Shown here piece by piece: positions 1 to 8,147 of a stretch of DNA of 64,000 bases. The notes beneath the pieces were generated by a model. That model was not told the DNA's origin. It made no database searches and worked only from the letters and a program-made list of their open reading frames with translations. The DNA lies in the NCBI RefSeq assembly GCF_023006505.1, contig NZ_JALBGV010000023.1:1-64000 (forward strand), written 5' to 3'. Numbering within the stretch: the first letter of the stretch is position 1; every line of letters begins with the position of its first letter. Position numbers and translations under genes: made by a program. The DNA is from Neorhizobium sp. SHOUNA12A (GTDB lineage Bacteria; Pseudomonadota; Alphaproteobacteria; Rhizobiales; Rhizobiaceae).

Positions 1-70
1 ACCCTCGAGCGTCACCATCTCAAGAGCCGTCTGGCAAGGGGCAGGTTTCTTCAACATGTCCCAATGAATC

Positions 71-128
71 ACAAACCCCCGGACCACGCCAGGGGTTTGT
101 CAGCAGTCTGAGCGGGCCTTGAGCCCGC
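71..128. terminator. Two hairpins downstream of gcrA
   Basis: Two inverted repeats lie beyond the gcrA stop. A 6-bp stem GCGGGC/GCCCGC (112-117 with 123-128) is followed on the minus strand by a 9-bp stem ACAAACCCC/GGGGTTTGT (71-79 with 92-100, 12-nt loop). Neither has a long T-run, so termination is inferred from position and stem strength only. The left stem could equally end a plus-strand gene outside the window. Nothing else convincing is seen in 1-159. Confidence 0.4.
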
Positions 129-159
129 CTTCGATTTCGCCCTCGTGTCGCGCCGCCGC

Positions 160-696
160 TCAGACCCGAGCGGCAACTTTGCGGCGCTCGTTGACCGGCT
201 GGTAGGCGAGCTTTGCGTGGTAACCGCAATAGGGCGATGCATCCGGGGATTCACAGCCGCAGAAGTGGAAGTCTTCCTTGAGCGGGTCGCCGACCGGCCA
301 TTTGCAGGTGCGCTCGGTGAGTTCCGTCAATGCAAGGCGGCGGGAGATCGGCACGACTACGTTGGAGGCGGGACGATATTCCATCTCCTGGTAGGGTTCG
401 ATCTCGATCTCTTCCTTGACCATCGTCGCGCCGACGGCGCGGGTAACGGTCCGGGTCGTGACCCGCGACGCATAGTTCGGAGCCCGCGGCGCCGATGTCG
501 TGCGCTTGGCAGCCGATGCGCGGCCGGTCGCAACCGTACCGCCTGCTTTCGCCCGGCCCGGCAGGCTGAGACGATGCACCTTGCCGATCACGGCATTTCG
601 GCTTACGCCACCAAGTTGTGCTGCGATCTGGCTGGCGCTCAGGCCCTCCGACCACAATCTTTTGAGCTTCTCGACACGCTCGTCTGTCCAGTTCAT
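160..696 (-). CDS. gcrA: GcrA cell cycle regulator
   Basis: The 178-aa protein starts MNWTDERVEKLKRLW and has the GcrA N-terminal helix-turn-helix (ASQIAAQLGGVSRNAVIGKVHRL, about residues 20-43). After a basic Ala/Thr-rich linker, the C-terminal domain holds the conserved TCKWPVGDP and FCG-YCGYHAKLAYQP cysteine motifs. GcrA of alphaproteobacteria works with sigma-70 and is recruited to promoters carrying CcrM-methylated GANTC sites. An upstream in-frame ATG at 771 would add 25 residues lacking family similarity, so the ATG at 696 is chosen. The promoter region holds a perfect 24-bp palindrome, a CtrA-like box and a GANTC cluster, suggesting cell-cycle control. Confidence 0.95.
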   Translation of the reverse strand: MNWTDERVEKLKRLWSEGLSASQIAAQLGGVSRNAVIGKVHRLSLPGRAKAGGTVATGRASAAKRTTSAPRAPNYASRVTTRTVTRAVGATMVKEEIEIEPYQEMEYRPASNVVVPISRRLALTELTERTCKWPVGDPLKEDFHFCGCESPDASPYCGYHAKLAYQPVNERRKVAARV

Positions 697-746
697 GCCC
701 GTTCTCCGCCTTTGAACGTTGCTGGCATGCAGAATCCTTCCACCTT

Positions 747-770
747 TGCTGCGAAAATCATTTCGCAGCA
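747..770. promoter_or_regulatory. Perfect 24-bp palindrome in the gcrA leader
   Basis: TGCTGCGAAA (747-756) and TTTCGCAGCA (761-770) are exact reverse complements separated by 4 nt. On the minus strand the palindrome immediately follows a TATAGT-like -10 at about 775-780, so it would lie at the transcript start. It could be a 5' stabilising hairpin or an operator. A GAATC site (732-736) lies just downstream in the leader. Confidence 0.5.
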
Positions 771-818
771 CCCACTATATCTATGCTTGAGGTGACTAGT
801 TCCGCCGCATGCAGTCTA

Positions 819-835
819 GTAATTGATCATTAACC
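819..835. promoter_or_regulatory. Candidate CtrA box upstream of gcrA
   Basis: The plus strand reads GTAA-N7-TTAACC, against the CtrA consensus TTAA-N7-TTAAC. The right half-site is perfect and the left has one mismatch. It lies about 40-60 bp upstream of the inferred gcrA -10. CtrA is known to regulate gcrA in Caulobacter; binding here is inferred. Confidence 0.4.
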
Positions 836-847
836 TAGTGTGAGGCT

Positions 848-923
848 GACTCCGTGGCAAGAGTCGGAGGAATCTGCGGGATTCGATTTCGTGGTTTTCC
901 CCAACTTGCTGTGATGGAGAGTC
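848..923. promoter_or_regulatory. Cluster of five GANTC (CcrM) sites
   Basis: GACTC at 848, GAGTC at 861, GAATC at 870, GATTC at 880 and GAGTC at 919 lie within 76 bp; about 0.3 would be expected by chance in random sequence. GANTC is the CcrM methylation target in alphaproteobacteria and methylated GANTC recruits GcrA, which is encoded next door. The cluster lies between the divergently arranged gcrA and argD starts, a region with no convincing gene. Confidence 0.6.
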
Positions 924-989
924 ATTTTTGTCACAGAAGCCAGTACCTGTCGGTTTCCGGTCGAAACACGCGTAAAACGCCGAGCTTTG

Positions 990-1018
990 TTGACATTGGC
1001 GGCCTAAACCCCGATAGT
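990..1018 (+). promoter_or_regulatory. Putative sigma-70 promoter ahead of argD
   Basis: TTGACA (990-995), a 17-bp spacer and GATAGT (1013-1018) make a good housekeeping promoter. The expected start point is near 1025, exactly where the first of two terminator-like hairpins begins, so the transcript would meet both hairpins before argD. Confidence 0.5.
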
Positions 1019-1024
1019 GCCCCC

Positions 1025-1079
1025 GCCGCCCAGTGGGCGGCATTTTTGGTTTTTCTGGCCGGTTTTGTCGGCCTTTTTT
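1025..1079 (+). terminator. Tandem terminator-like hairpins in the argD leader
   Basis: The first stem is GCCGCCC-AGT-GGGCGGC (1025-1041), followed by ATTTTTGGTTTTT. The second is GGCCG-N7-CGGCC (1057-1073), followed by six T. Both have intrinsic-terminator form, yet they sit between a promoter-like sequence and the argD ribosome binding site. They may be an attenuator, the end of a short RNA, or terminators of an upstream transcript. Confidence 0.55.
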
Positions 1080-1104
1080 GACTGCCTAGAGGAGTGATGT
1101 CGCC

Positions 1105-2301
1105 ATGGCTGAAGCCGCGCTTTTCGACACGTTTGCCCGGGCTCCGCTGCGTTTTGAACGCGGCGAGGGCGTATGGCTTGTGACGGAAAGTGGAGAGCGA
1201 TATCTCGACTTCGGCGCGGGCATCGCCGTCAACTCGCTCGGTTACGGCCATCCGCACCTCGTCGGCGCGCTGAAGGCACAGGCCGACAAGGTCTGGCACA
1301 CATCAAACCTCTTCGAGCAGCCCGGCCAGGAGACGCTGTCGCGCCGCCTCGCCGACAACTCTTTCGCGGATAAGGTGTTCTTCACCAATTCCGGTGCGGA
1401 GGCGCTCGAATGCGCCATCAAGACCGCGCGCCGCTACCAGTTCGTGAAGGGCCATCCGGAACGCTTCCACATCGTCACCTTCGAGGGCGCCTTCCATGGC
1501 CGCACGTTGGCGACCATCGCTGCCGGCGGCCAGGCGAAATATCTCGAAGGTTTCGGCCCCAAGGTCGAAGGCTTCGATCAGGTGCCGTTCGGCGATATGG
1601 ACGCTCTGAGGGCTGCGATCACCGATGCGACCGCCGCGATCCTCATCGAGCCGATCCAGGGAGAGGGCGGCATCCGGCCGGTTCCAAAGGAATTCCTGGC
1701 TGCGCTGCGGCAGATCTGCGACGACAACGGCCTGCTGTTGATCTTCGACGAGGTCCAGACCGGCGTCGGCCGCACCGGCAAACTGTTCGCCTATGAATGG
1801 ACGGGCGTTTCGCCCGACATCATGGCGCTCGCCAAGGGCATCGGCGGCGGGTTCCCGCTCGGGGCCTGCCTTGCCACGGCGGAAGCCGCCTCCGGTATGA
1901 CAGCTGGCACCCACGGCACCACCTACGGCGGCAACCCTCTGGCCATGGCGGTCGGCAATGCCGTGCTCGACGTGATCTTGGGGGACGGCTTCCTGGAAAA
2001 TGTCCGCGACGTCACGTTGGTCTTGCGGCAGGGGCTAGCCAGCCTCAAGGATCGTTTCCCCAGCGTCATCGAGGATATCCGCGGCGAAGGCCTGCTGCTC
2101 GGCGTGAAGGCCAAGGTGCCGGCGGGCGACTTGGTTGCCGCCATGCGCGGCGAACATATGCTGGCCGTTCCGGCCGGTGACAACGTGGTGCGTCTCCTGC
2201 CACCGCTCACAGTCACGGCGGAGGAAGCTCGCGAGGGTCTCTCCCGCATCGAGAAAGCGGCGGAAAAGCTCTCCGCCTCGGAAATGAAGAAATCGGCCTG
2301 A
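1105..2301 (+). CDS. argD: Acetylornithine aminotransferase
   Basis: The 398-aa class-III PLP aminotransferase makes N-acetylornithine from N-acetylglutamate semialdehyde in arginine biosynthesis. Visible family motifs are [18 protein letters not shown] near the N-terminus, the [15 protein letters not shown] phosphate-binding region, [13 protein letters not shown] with the cofactor aspartate, and [14 protein letters not shown] with the PLP lysine at about residue 244. AGAGGAG lies 10 nt before the ATG. argF follows 54 bp downstream on the same strand, so the two are probably cotranscribed. The leader contains two terminator-like hairpins that could control expression. Confidence 0.96.
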   Translation: MAEAALFDTFARAPLRFERGEGVWLVTESGERYLDFGAGIAVNSLGYGHPHLVGALKAQADKVWHTSNLFEQPGQETLSRRLADNSFADKVFFTNSGAEALECAIKTARRYQFVKGHPERFHIVTFEGAFHGRTLATIAAGGQAKYLEGFGPKVEGFDQVPFGDMDALRAAITDATAAILIEPIQGEGGIRPVPKEFLAALRQICDDNGLLLIFDEVQTGVGRTGKLFAYEWTGVSPDIMALAKGIGGGFPLGACLATAEAASGMTAGTHGTTYGGNPLAMAVGNAVLDVILGDGFLENVRDVTLVLRQGLASLKDRFPSVIEDIRGEGLLLGVKAKVPAGDLVAAMRGEHMLAVPAGDNVVRLLPPLTVTAEEAREGLSRIEKAAEKLSASEMKKSA

Positions 2302-2355
2302 GCGGGCAAAAAGGGGGATGCCGTTGTAGGTTTCCCGCGTCACAGGGAACATCAC

Positions 2356-3273
2356 ATGGCATCTCCCAAGCATTTCCTCGACCTTTCCGCCGTTTCCCCG
2401 GCTGATCTGCGCAGCATTCTCGACGACGCGAAGACCCGCAAGCAGGCCACCAAGGCCGGCACGGCGGAAAAGCCGCTGGCGGGCAAGATGCTGGCGATGA
2501 TCTTTGAAAAACCTTCCACCCGCACCCGCGTATCCTTCGATGTCGGCATGCGCCAGCTCGGCGGCGAGACGCTGTTCCTGTCGGGCACCGAAATGCAGCT
2601 CGGCCGCGCCGAGACGATCGGCGACACCGCCAAGGTTCTGTCGCGTTACGTCGATGCCATCATGATCCGCACCACGGATCACGCCCGTATGCTGGAGCTT
2701 GCCGAACACGCGACCGTACCGGTCATCAATGCCCTGACCGACGACACGCATCCCTGCCAGATCATGGCCGACATCATGACTTTCGAAGAGCATCGCGGAC
2801 CGATCGCCGGCAAGACGGTTGCCTGGACCGGCGACGGCAATAACGTGCTGCATTCCTTCGTCGAAGGTGCTGCCCGTTTCGGCTATCGGATGAACATGGC
2901 TGTGCCGATGGGTTCGGAACCCGCCGACAAGTTCCTCAACTGGGCGCGCAACAACGGTGGCAACATCATGCTTTGCCATGATGCCGAAAAGGCGGTTGCC
3001 GGCGCCGATTGCGTCGTCACCGACACCTGGGTCTCGATGAACCAGGAGCACAAGGCGCGCGGCCACAACGTCTTCCAGCCCTTCCAGGTCAATGCCGACC
3101 TGATGAAGCGGGCCGACAAGGAGGCGCTGTTCATGCACTGCCTGCCGGCTCATCGCGGTGAGGAAGTTACCGACGAGGTCATCGACGGCCCGCAGTCGGT
3201 GGTCTTCGACGAGGCTGAGAATCGCCTGCACGCGCAGAAATCCATTCTCGCCTGGTGCTTCGGCGCGATCTGA
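2356..3273 (+). CDS. argF: Ornithine carbamoyltransferase
   Basis: The 305-aa enzyme joins carbamoyl phosphate and ornithine to citrulline in the cytoplasm. The carbamoyl-phosphate loop STRTR is at residues 54-58, HPCQ is present in the middle, and the ornithine-site HCLPAHRG begins at H261. The length is normal for the family. It lies directly after argD, completing an argD-argF pair. No separate promoter or terminator is obvious in the 54-bp gap. Confidence 0.96.
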   Translation: MASPKHFLDLSAVSPADLRSILDDAKTRKQATKAGTAEKPLAGKMLAMIFEKPSTRTRVSFDVGMRQLGGETLFLSGTEMQLGRAETIGDTAKVLSRYVDAIMIRTTDHARMLELAEHATVPVINALTDDTHPCQIMADIMTFEEHRGPIAGKTVAWTGDGNNVLHSFVEGAARFGYRMNMAVPMGSEPADKFLNWARNNGGNIMLCHDAEKAVAGADCVVTDTWVSMNQEHKARGHNVFQPFQVNADLMKRADKEALFMHCLPAHRGEEVTDEVIDGPQSVVFDEAENRLHAQKSILAWCFGAI

Positions 3274-3486
3274 ACGCAATGTCCCGGACGGTGCGGATGT
3301 GAAGAGCGGCGGCGATCGAACCTTGATTTCCGCCCCGCAATCCCCCATCTGTCGGCTTTCAACAATACGCCGTCTTCTGGACTGGCGTTTCAACACACAT
3401 CGTCGACGTCTTTTCCTCCGGCCAGCGGTTCCGCTCGGGCTGGCGCTTGTGTAAAGGTTTTTGGGTCGGCGCGAAGGAGTGAAGGC

Positions 3487-4476
3487 ATGGCGGAAGCGAC
3501 TGTGGAACTCAATGAACTCGACTTTGCCGGAGATGACCGGGTCGTTCCCTTTCAGGTGGACGGTCTCGACGTGCGTGGCCGGGCGGTCCAGCTCGGGCCG
3601 CTGCTCAACTCCATCCTTAGCCGCCATGATTATCCAGGCCCGGTCGCGCGGCTGCTTGCCGAGGCGATCGTCCTGACCGCTCTGCTCGGCACATCGCTGA
3701 AATTCGATGGCAAGTTCACGGTGCAGACCAAGGGCGACGGTCCCGTCGACCTGTTGGTCGCGGATTTCTCGACGCCCGACAGTCTTCGCGCCTACGCCCG
3801 CTACGACGAGGAGGCTCTGGCGGCCGCCGTCACGGAAGGCAAGACTTCGCCGGCCGACCTCCTGGGGCACGGCGTACTTGCCTTCACCATCGACCAGGGC
3901 CGCGGCATGCAGCCCTATCAGGGCATCGTGCCGATGGACGGCTCATCGCTGGAGGAGATCGCCGGCGTCTATTTCCGCCAGTCGGAGCAAATCCCGACCA
4001 GGGTGCGCCTCGGCGTTGCCGAGCTCTTCGATCGCGATGCCGATGGTAAGCCGCGCCACAACTGGCGGGCAGGTGGTCTGGTCGCGCAGTTCCTGCCGCA
4101 GGCACCCGAGCGCATGCGGCAGCCGGACCTGCATGGCGGCGACGGCGATGAGCGCGATTTCGAATTCCCCGAGGACGATTCCTGGGCCGAAGCCCGCACG
4201 CTGGTGGAAACGATCGACACTGACGAGCTGACCGACCCGCGGGTTGCGATCGAGCGTCTGCTGTTCCGCCTTTTCCACGAGCGCGGCGTCCGGGTTTACG
4301 CGCCGCACCCGGTGTTCGACCGCTGCAGCTGTTCGCGCGACAAGATCAAGGGCGTCCTCTCGGGTTTTTCCGCCGAGGAGATTGAGGCAAGCGAGGAAGA
4401 CGGCGAGATCGCCGTCACCTGCGAGTTCTGCTCGACCACCTATCGCTACAAGGCGGATGAATTCGCTGCAGCCTGA
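3487..4476 (+). CDS. hslO: Redox-regulated chaperone Hsp33
   Basis: The 329-aa protein is the Hsp33 holdase that activates when its zinc-bound cysteines are oxidised. The C-terminal zinc centre is visible as C280-S-C282 and C312-EF-C315. The N-terminal part has the family pattern AEAIVLTALLGTSLKFDGKF. It follows argF after a 213-bp gap and ends at a strong intrinsic terminator. argD-argF-hslO is a gene order found in related rhizobia. The ATG at 3487 has GAAGGAG just upstream. Confidence 0.95.
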   Translation: MAEATVELNELDFAGDDRVVPFQVDGLDVRGRAVQLGPLLNSILSRHDYPGPVARLLAEAIVLTALLGTSLKFDGKFTVQTKGDGPVDLLVADFSTPDSLRAYARYDEEALAAAVTEGKTSPADLLGHGVLAFTIDQGRGMQPYQGIVPMDGSSLEEIAGVYFRQSEQIPTRVRLGVAELFDRDADGKPRHNWRAGGLVAQFLPQAPERMRQPDLHGGDGDERDFEFPEDDSWAEARTLVETIDTDELTDPRVAIERLLFRLFHERGVRVYAPHPVFDRCSCSRDKIKGVLSGFSAEEIEASEEDGEIAVTCEFCSTTYRYKADEFAAA

Positions 4477-4484
4477 AAATCAGA

Positions 4485-4510
4485 CGGCGGGAGTTTCCTC
4501 CCGCCGCTTT
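4485..4510 (+). terminator. hslO terminator
   Basis: A 9-bp GC-rich stem (CGGCGGGAG at 4485-4493 with CTCCCGCCG at 4498-4506) and TTTC loop are followed by CTTTCGTTT. It lies between the converging ends of hslO and the tannase-family gene. Confidence 0.8.
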
Positions 4511-4514
4511 CGTT

Positions 4515-6101
4515 TCAGGGCATCTTGCATTCGAAGTTCGCTCCATCCTTCACATCGCCGTTGCCGGAGTATTTGGCCGATTGCGGGTAGGGGCAGAGCG
4601 GCCGGGTCATCGCCTGTTTGCCATCTTTGATCTGGCTTGCCTGGATCACCGTCGGCGCTTTGCCGTTTTCCACCCAGTCCATCAGCGGCGTGAAGGCGTC
4701 GAAGACATCGGTGCCGTAGCCCGCGGTGCAATGGAACATGCCGGGCACCATGAACAGCCGGTAGAATTCCGCGGTCCGATCGGCACCCATCTGCTTGCGG
4801 ACGGCTTCATAATAGTTCACGCCCATCATCGGGTTCAGCGCCGGATCCGACCAGCCGAAATAGGTGATCATCCGCCCGCCGCGTTTTTGGAACTCGCTGA
4901 GGTCGGGATTGGTCGCGTCGACGATCTCTCGGATCGCGCCGATCTTCGGATATTCGGCATCGAAGTCGAAGGTTTTCCAGTCGATCGCCTTTCCGGAGGC
5001 GGGCAGCATCGCCATGTTCTTGACGAAGGTCTCGCCATAGGCCAGCTGCCGGCTTGGTCCCTGTTCGGACACCATCCACATGTCCCAGCCGCTGACCCCG
5101 CTCGGATCGACACCCTCGGTGCCGAACTGCACGCCGGGGAAAATCGTCTCTCCCTTGATCTTCACACCGCCCGCCAGCGCCTTCAGCGTGTCCACCTGCG
5201 CAGGCGTGAAGCAGTCCGAACCGCCGGCCTCGCAGGTCTTCAGGTCCTTGGCCGGATCGAAATTGCATTGGCGCGGATCGGCGATCAGCCCATCCTTGGC
5301 ACCGTCGATCGCATCGCATTTGTCCATAACCGCCTTGGCGAGCACCGGAAGCTGGGCGCGGCTGATCGGCGCCTTGAGGAGCGCTCGCGCATTCCAGACG
5401 CCCCAGATCTGCGTATTGGTGAGATCGAGGACCGGCGCTCCAGCGAGAATGCCATCGAAATCGCCCGGATAGCGTTGCGCCGCCATCAGCCCCTGGCGTC
5501 CGCCGGTCGAGCAGCCGTCCCAATAGGAGAAGGAGGGATGCCGGTCATAATAGCGTGCGGCGATCGCCTTGGCCGTGTCGACCGTCACATGCACGGCTCG
5601 TGATCCGTAGTCGATCAAGAGGCCGAGGTCCTGTGCAAAATCCCCGAGCTTATAGGTGACCGCATCATGGCCGGTATTCTGCTGGACGGTGAGAAAGCCT
5701 TTCGTAAGTGCGGCATTGCGGGTGGTGATCCGCGACGCCGCGGCAAGGTCTTCGCCGGCATACCCGCCATTGCCGAACATGTAGAGCCGGCGGTTCCAGT
5801 TGTCCGGAAGGGTGATTTCGAAACGGACCTGCGGCCGGATATAGCCGGTCACCTGGCAATGGCCCGGCACGTTTCCGACGCTCGCGACATGCGTGGCTTT
5901 CAGCGTCGCGACCTCGGCAAAGGATTGGCTGTTCAACATACCGCAGGCGATCTGCGGCGAGACCGTGGCGGAAGCGAAATCCGGCCGGTCCTTCTGGTCG
6001 ATGAAACTGCTTTTGTTTTGTGCGAGCGCCGGCGTAAAGGCCGTAAGCGTCGTGAACGCGCAGGACGCCAGCAGAATGACCGGCAAAGCGGAACGTGCCA
6101 T
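4515..6101 (-). CDS. Secreted tannase/feruloyl esterase family protein
   Basis: The 528-aa protein begins with a clear signal peptide (MARSALPVILLASCAFTTLTAF, cleavage near ALAQ), so it is exported. It carries the CS-D-HC arrangement of the tannase/feruloyl esterase family: GCSTGG with C197-S198, WSDPA with D419, and FHC with H457-C458; the two cysteines are expected to form a disulfide linking the catalytic Ser and His. Such enzymes hydrolyse gallate, ferulate or related aromatic esters from plant material; the exact substrate cannot be read here. GGGAGGAG precedes the chosen ATG. It stands alone, convergent with hslO. Confidence 0.85.
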   Translation of the reverse strand: MARSALPVILLASCAFTTLTAFTPALAQNKSSFIDQKDRPDFASATVSPQIACGMLNSQSFAEVATLKATHVASVGNVPGHCQVTGYIRPQVRFEITLPDNWNRRLYMFGNGGYAGEDLAAASRITTRNAALTKGFLTVQQNTGHDAVTYKLGDFAQDLGLLIDYGSRAVHVTVDTAKAIAARYYDRHPSFSYWDGCSTGGRQGLMAAQRYPGDFDGILAGAPVLDLTNTQIWGVWNARALLKAPISRAQLPVLAKAVMDKCDAIDGAKDGLIADPRQCNFDPAKDLKTCEAGGSDCFTPAQVDTLKALAGGVKIKGETIFPGVQFGTEGVDPSGVSGWDMWMVSEQGPSRQLAYGETFVKNMAMLPASGKAIDWKTFDFDAEYPKIGAIREIVDATNPDLSEFQKRGGRMITYFGWSDPALNPMMGVNYYEAVRKQMGADRTAEFYRLFMVPGMFHCTAGYGTDVFDAFTPLMDWVENGKAPTVIQASQIKDGKQAMTRPLCPYPQSAKYSGNGDVKDGANFECKMP

Positions 6102-6213
6102 CAAGTACTCCTCCCAAAGACCGTTTGACGGTGCCAAGATGCCGCAGGAGGAAAGGGGTAACAAATAGAAAAACCGCCGCCACCCATAACCTGTAGGTTG
6201 TCGGCAGCGCCGT

Positions 6214-6606
6214 CTAGTTGAGGACGCGCATCAGGCCTGGTGAATCCAGCGAGAAAGCCGGGATCGTCACCTCGAAGGTTTCGCCGTCGTCGGTCTGCAT
6301 GTCGTAGTGGCCGAACATCAGGCCGGACGGGGTGTCGAGCGGACATCCTGAAGAATACTCGTAGCTGTCGCCGGGCTTCAGCCGCGGCTGCTCACCGATG
6401 ACACCAGGCCCGTCCACTTCGTCGACGATTCCGTTCTGGTCGGTAATGTTCCAGTAGCGATGCACGAGCTGCACAGTGAGCGTCGAATGGTTTTCGATGA
6501 CGATACGATAGCCCCAGACATAACGGCTCTCTTCCGGATTGGATTGCTCCTCCAGATAATAAGGCTCGACGGCGACATCGATATCTCTTGTCCGGGCGCG
6601 ATACAT
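6214..6606 (-). CDS. apaG: ApaG domain protein
   Basis: The 130-aa protein is a full-length ApaG with an FnIII-like fold. Typical stretches include [44 protein letters not shown] and G-MFGHYDM. ApaG is linked genetically to diadenosine tetraphosphate and cation resistance, but its molecular role is unsettled. The start MYRARTRDI (ATG at 6606) has GAGGTG before it; an upstream in-frame start would add seven residues. It lies downstream of metZ on the same strand with a 160-bp gap. Confidence 0.93.
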   Translation of the reverse strand: MYRARTRDIDVAVEPYYLEEQSNPEESRYVWGYRIVIENHSTLTVQLVHRYWNITDQNGIVDEVDGPGVIGEQPRLKPGDSYEYSSGCPLDTPSGLMFGHYDMQTDDGETFEVTIPAFSLDSPGLMRVLN

Positions 6607-6766
6607 GCGACACCTCAACAAATCCAACTTGGTTCGATATTGTACAGAGGCGCCGCAACGTCAAGAATTCTCGCGGTTTGAACAACCAAGTGTGGGCATT
6701 AGTTGAAGTTAAGGATAACCGGGATGGTGAATATCTGATCGATCCACCACCCCGCAAAGCCAATGC

Positions 6767-7951
6767 TTACATGCCGGCCTTTGAAAGCGCCCGAGCGAAA
6801 TCCTCGATCAGGTCGTCGGTATCCTCGATGCCGGCCGACAGACGCACGGTGCCGGGCGAGATGCCGAGTTCGGCACGGGCCTCGTCCGTCAGGTTCTTGT
6901 GCGTCGTGGTCGCCGGATGGGTGATCAGGCTCTTGGAATCGCCGAGATTGTTGGAAATCCTGACGATCTCCAGCGCGTTCTGCAGCTTGAAGGCCGCGTC
7001 CTTGCCGCCCTTCAGTTCGAAGCAGACGAGCGTCGAGCCGGCCTTCATCTGCCGGGCGATGATATCGGCCTGCGGATGGTCCTTGCGGCCAGGATAGATG
7101 ACCTTTGCGACCTGCTTCTGCTCGGCGAGGAAGTCGGCGATCTTCGAGGCGCTCTCGGTCTGCTGCTTGACGCGCAGCGGCAGGGTTTCGATGCCCTTCA
7201 GCAGCGTCCAGGCATTGAACGGCGACATGGCCGGGCCCGTATGACGGAAATAGTCGTGCAGGTTCTCGTCGATCCAGGCCTTGTCGGAGAGCACGACGCC
7301 GCCGAGGCAGCGGCCCTGGCCGTCGATATGCTTGGTGGCCGAATAGACGACGATATGCGCGCCGAGTTCCAACGGCTTCTGGTAGAGCGGGGTCGCGAAC
7401 ACGTTGTCGACGACGACCTTGGCGCCGATCTGGTTGGCGAGCTTGGCGACACCGGCAATGTCGACCACTTCGAGCGTCGGATTGGTCGGGCTTTCCAGGA
7501 AGAACACCTTGGTCTTCGGCGTGATCGCCTTTTCCCAGTTCTCGAGGAAGCGGCCGTCGACCAGCGTGCATTCGATGCCATATTTCGGAGCGAGCGTCTC
7601 GACCACCCAGCGGCAGGAGCCGAACAGGGCGCGGGCCGCGACGATATGGTCGCCGGCCTTCAGCTGGCAGAGGATCGCGGCGGTAACGGCAGCCATGCCG
7701 GATGCTGTGGCGCACGCATCTTCGGCGCCTTCCAGCATGCACATGCGCTTTTCGAACATGTCGTTGGTAGGGCTGCCGTAACGGGCGTAGATGAAGCCGT
7801 CGGTCTCGCCCTTGAAGCGGGCTTCCGCCGCTTCCGAGGTGTCATAGACGAAACCCTGGGTCAGGAAGATCGCTTCCGACGTTTCGCCATATTGCGAGCG
7901 CAGCGTGCCGCCGTGTACGAGTTGAGTTGCCGGGCGCCAATTCTTAGTCAT
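6767..7951 (-). CDS. metZ: O-succinylhomoserine sulfhydrylase
   Basis: The 394-aa Cys/Met-metabolism PLP enzyme converts O-succinylhomoserine plus sulfide to homocysteine. Visible motifs are YARYGSPTNDMFEKR near the N-terminus and SATKHIDGQGRCLGG with the PLP lysine at about K207; the length fits MetZ. The start MTKNWRPATQLVHGG follows a SAM-II riboswitch leader, which supports a methionine-pathway role over gamma-lyase alternatives. Longer in-frame openings running into the riboswitch are not coding. Confidence 0.93.
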   Translation of the reverse strand: MTKNWRPATQLVHGGTLRSQYGETSEAIFLTQGFVYDTSEAAEARFKGETDGFIYARYGSPTNDMFEKRMCMLEGAEDACATASGMAAVTAAILCQLKAGDHIVAARALFGSCRWVVETLAPKYGIECTLVDGRFLENWEKAITPKTKVFFLESPTNPTLEVVDIAGVAKLANQIGAKVVVDNVFATPLYQKPLELGAHIVVYSATKHIDGQGRCLGGVVLSDKAWIDENLHDYFRHTGPAMSPFNAWTLLKGIETLPLRVKQQTESASKIADFLAEQKQVAKVIYPGRKDHPQADIIARQMKAGSTLVCFELKGGKDAAFKLQNALEIVRISNNLGDSKSLITHPATTTHKNLTDEARAELGISPGTVRLSAGIEDTDDLIEDFARALSKAGM

Positions 7952-7971
7952 GCGTGTTCCCCATTCAGAAC

Positions 7972-8000
7972 AAAAAAACCGGTCGCATAAGCAGACCGGT
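7972..8000 (-). terminator. Riboswitch-controlled terminator before metZ
   Basis: Reading the minus strand, ACCGGTC (8000-7994) pairs with GACCGGT (7984-7978) and is followed by T through 7972. It lies between the SAM-II aptamer and the metZ start. CCGGTCT (7999-7993) can instead pair with AGACCGG (8014-8008), the 3' strand of the aptamer, which would prevent the terminator. Confidence 0.8.
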
Positions 8001-8007
8001 TTCGCAC

Positions 8008-8067
8008 CCGGTCTTTTTAGCCACTTATTTAACGTGGCTGCAAGCCGACCGGCCAAATCACCACGGG
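8008..8067 (-). ncRNA. SAM-II riboswitch
   Basis: The minus strand contains the SAM-II core: P1 as CGTGG (8066-8062) with CCACG (8037-8033), the loop segment TGATTTGG, the second CACG-TTAAAT-AAGTGGCTAAAAA segment, and the pseudoknot CCGGTC (8052-8047) with GACCGG (8013-8008). SAM-II elements precede metA, metZ and related genes in alphaproteobacteria and turn expression off when SAM binds. Downstream here is a terminator with a competing antiterminator. Confidence 0.92.
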
Positions 8068-8076
8068 ATAAGAGTG

Positions 8077-8104
8077 GCATAGCGCCGCGTCCCGCTTGCG
8101 TCAA
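8077..8104 (-). promoter_or_regulatory. Putative metZ promoter
   Basis: On the minus strand TTGACG (8104-8099) and CTATGC (8082-8077) are separated by 16 bp. The predicted start is close to 8070, a few bases before the first paired base of the SAM-II aptamer. Confidence 0.55.
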
Positions 8105-8147
8105 TGGCTCGCATTTGGTTTTGTCGCCTCGTAAACTTGAGAGAGAC

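Noticed and set aside
145-795. Long plus-strand open frame over gcrA
   Set aside because: It is the antisense shadow of gcrA and its translation is Arg/Cys-rich without a recognisable domain.
2035-3870. 611-codon minus-strand frame over argF and hslO
   Set aside because: It is antisense to two well-recognised genes; the long frame reflects high GC content.
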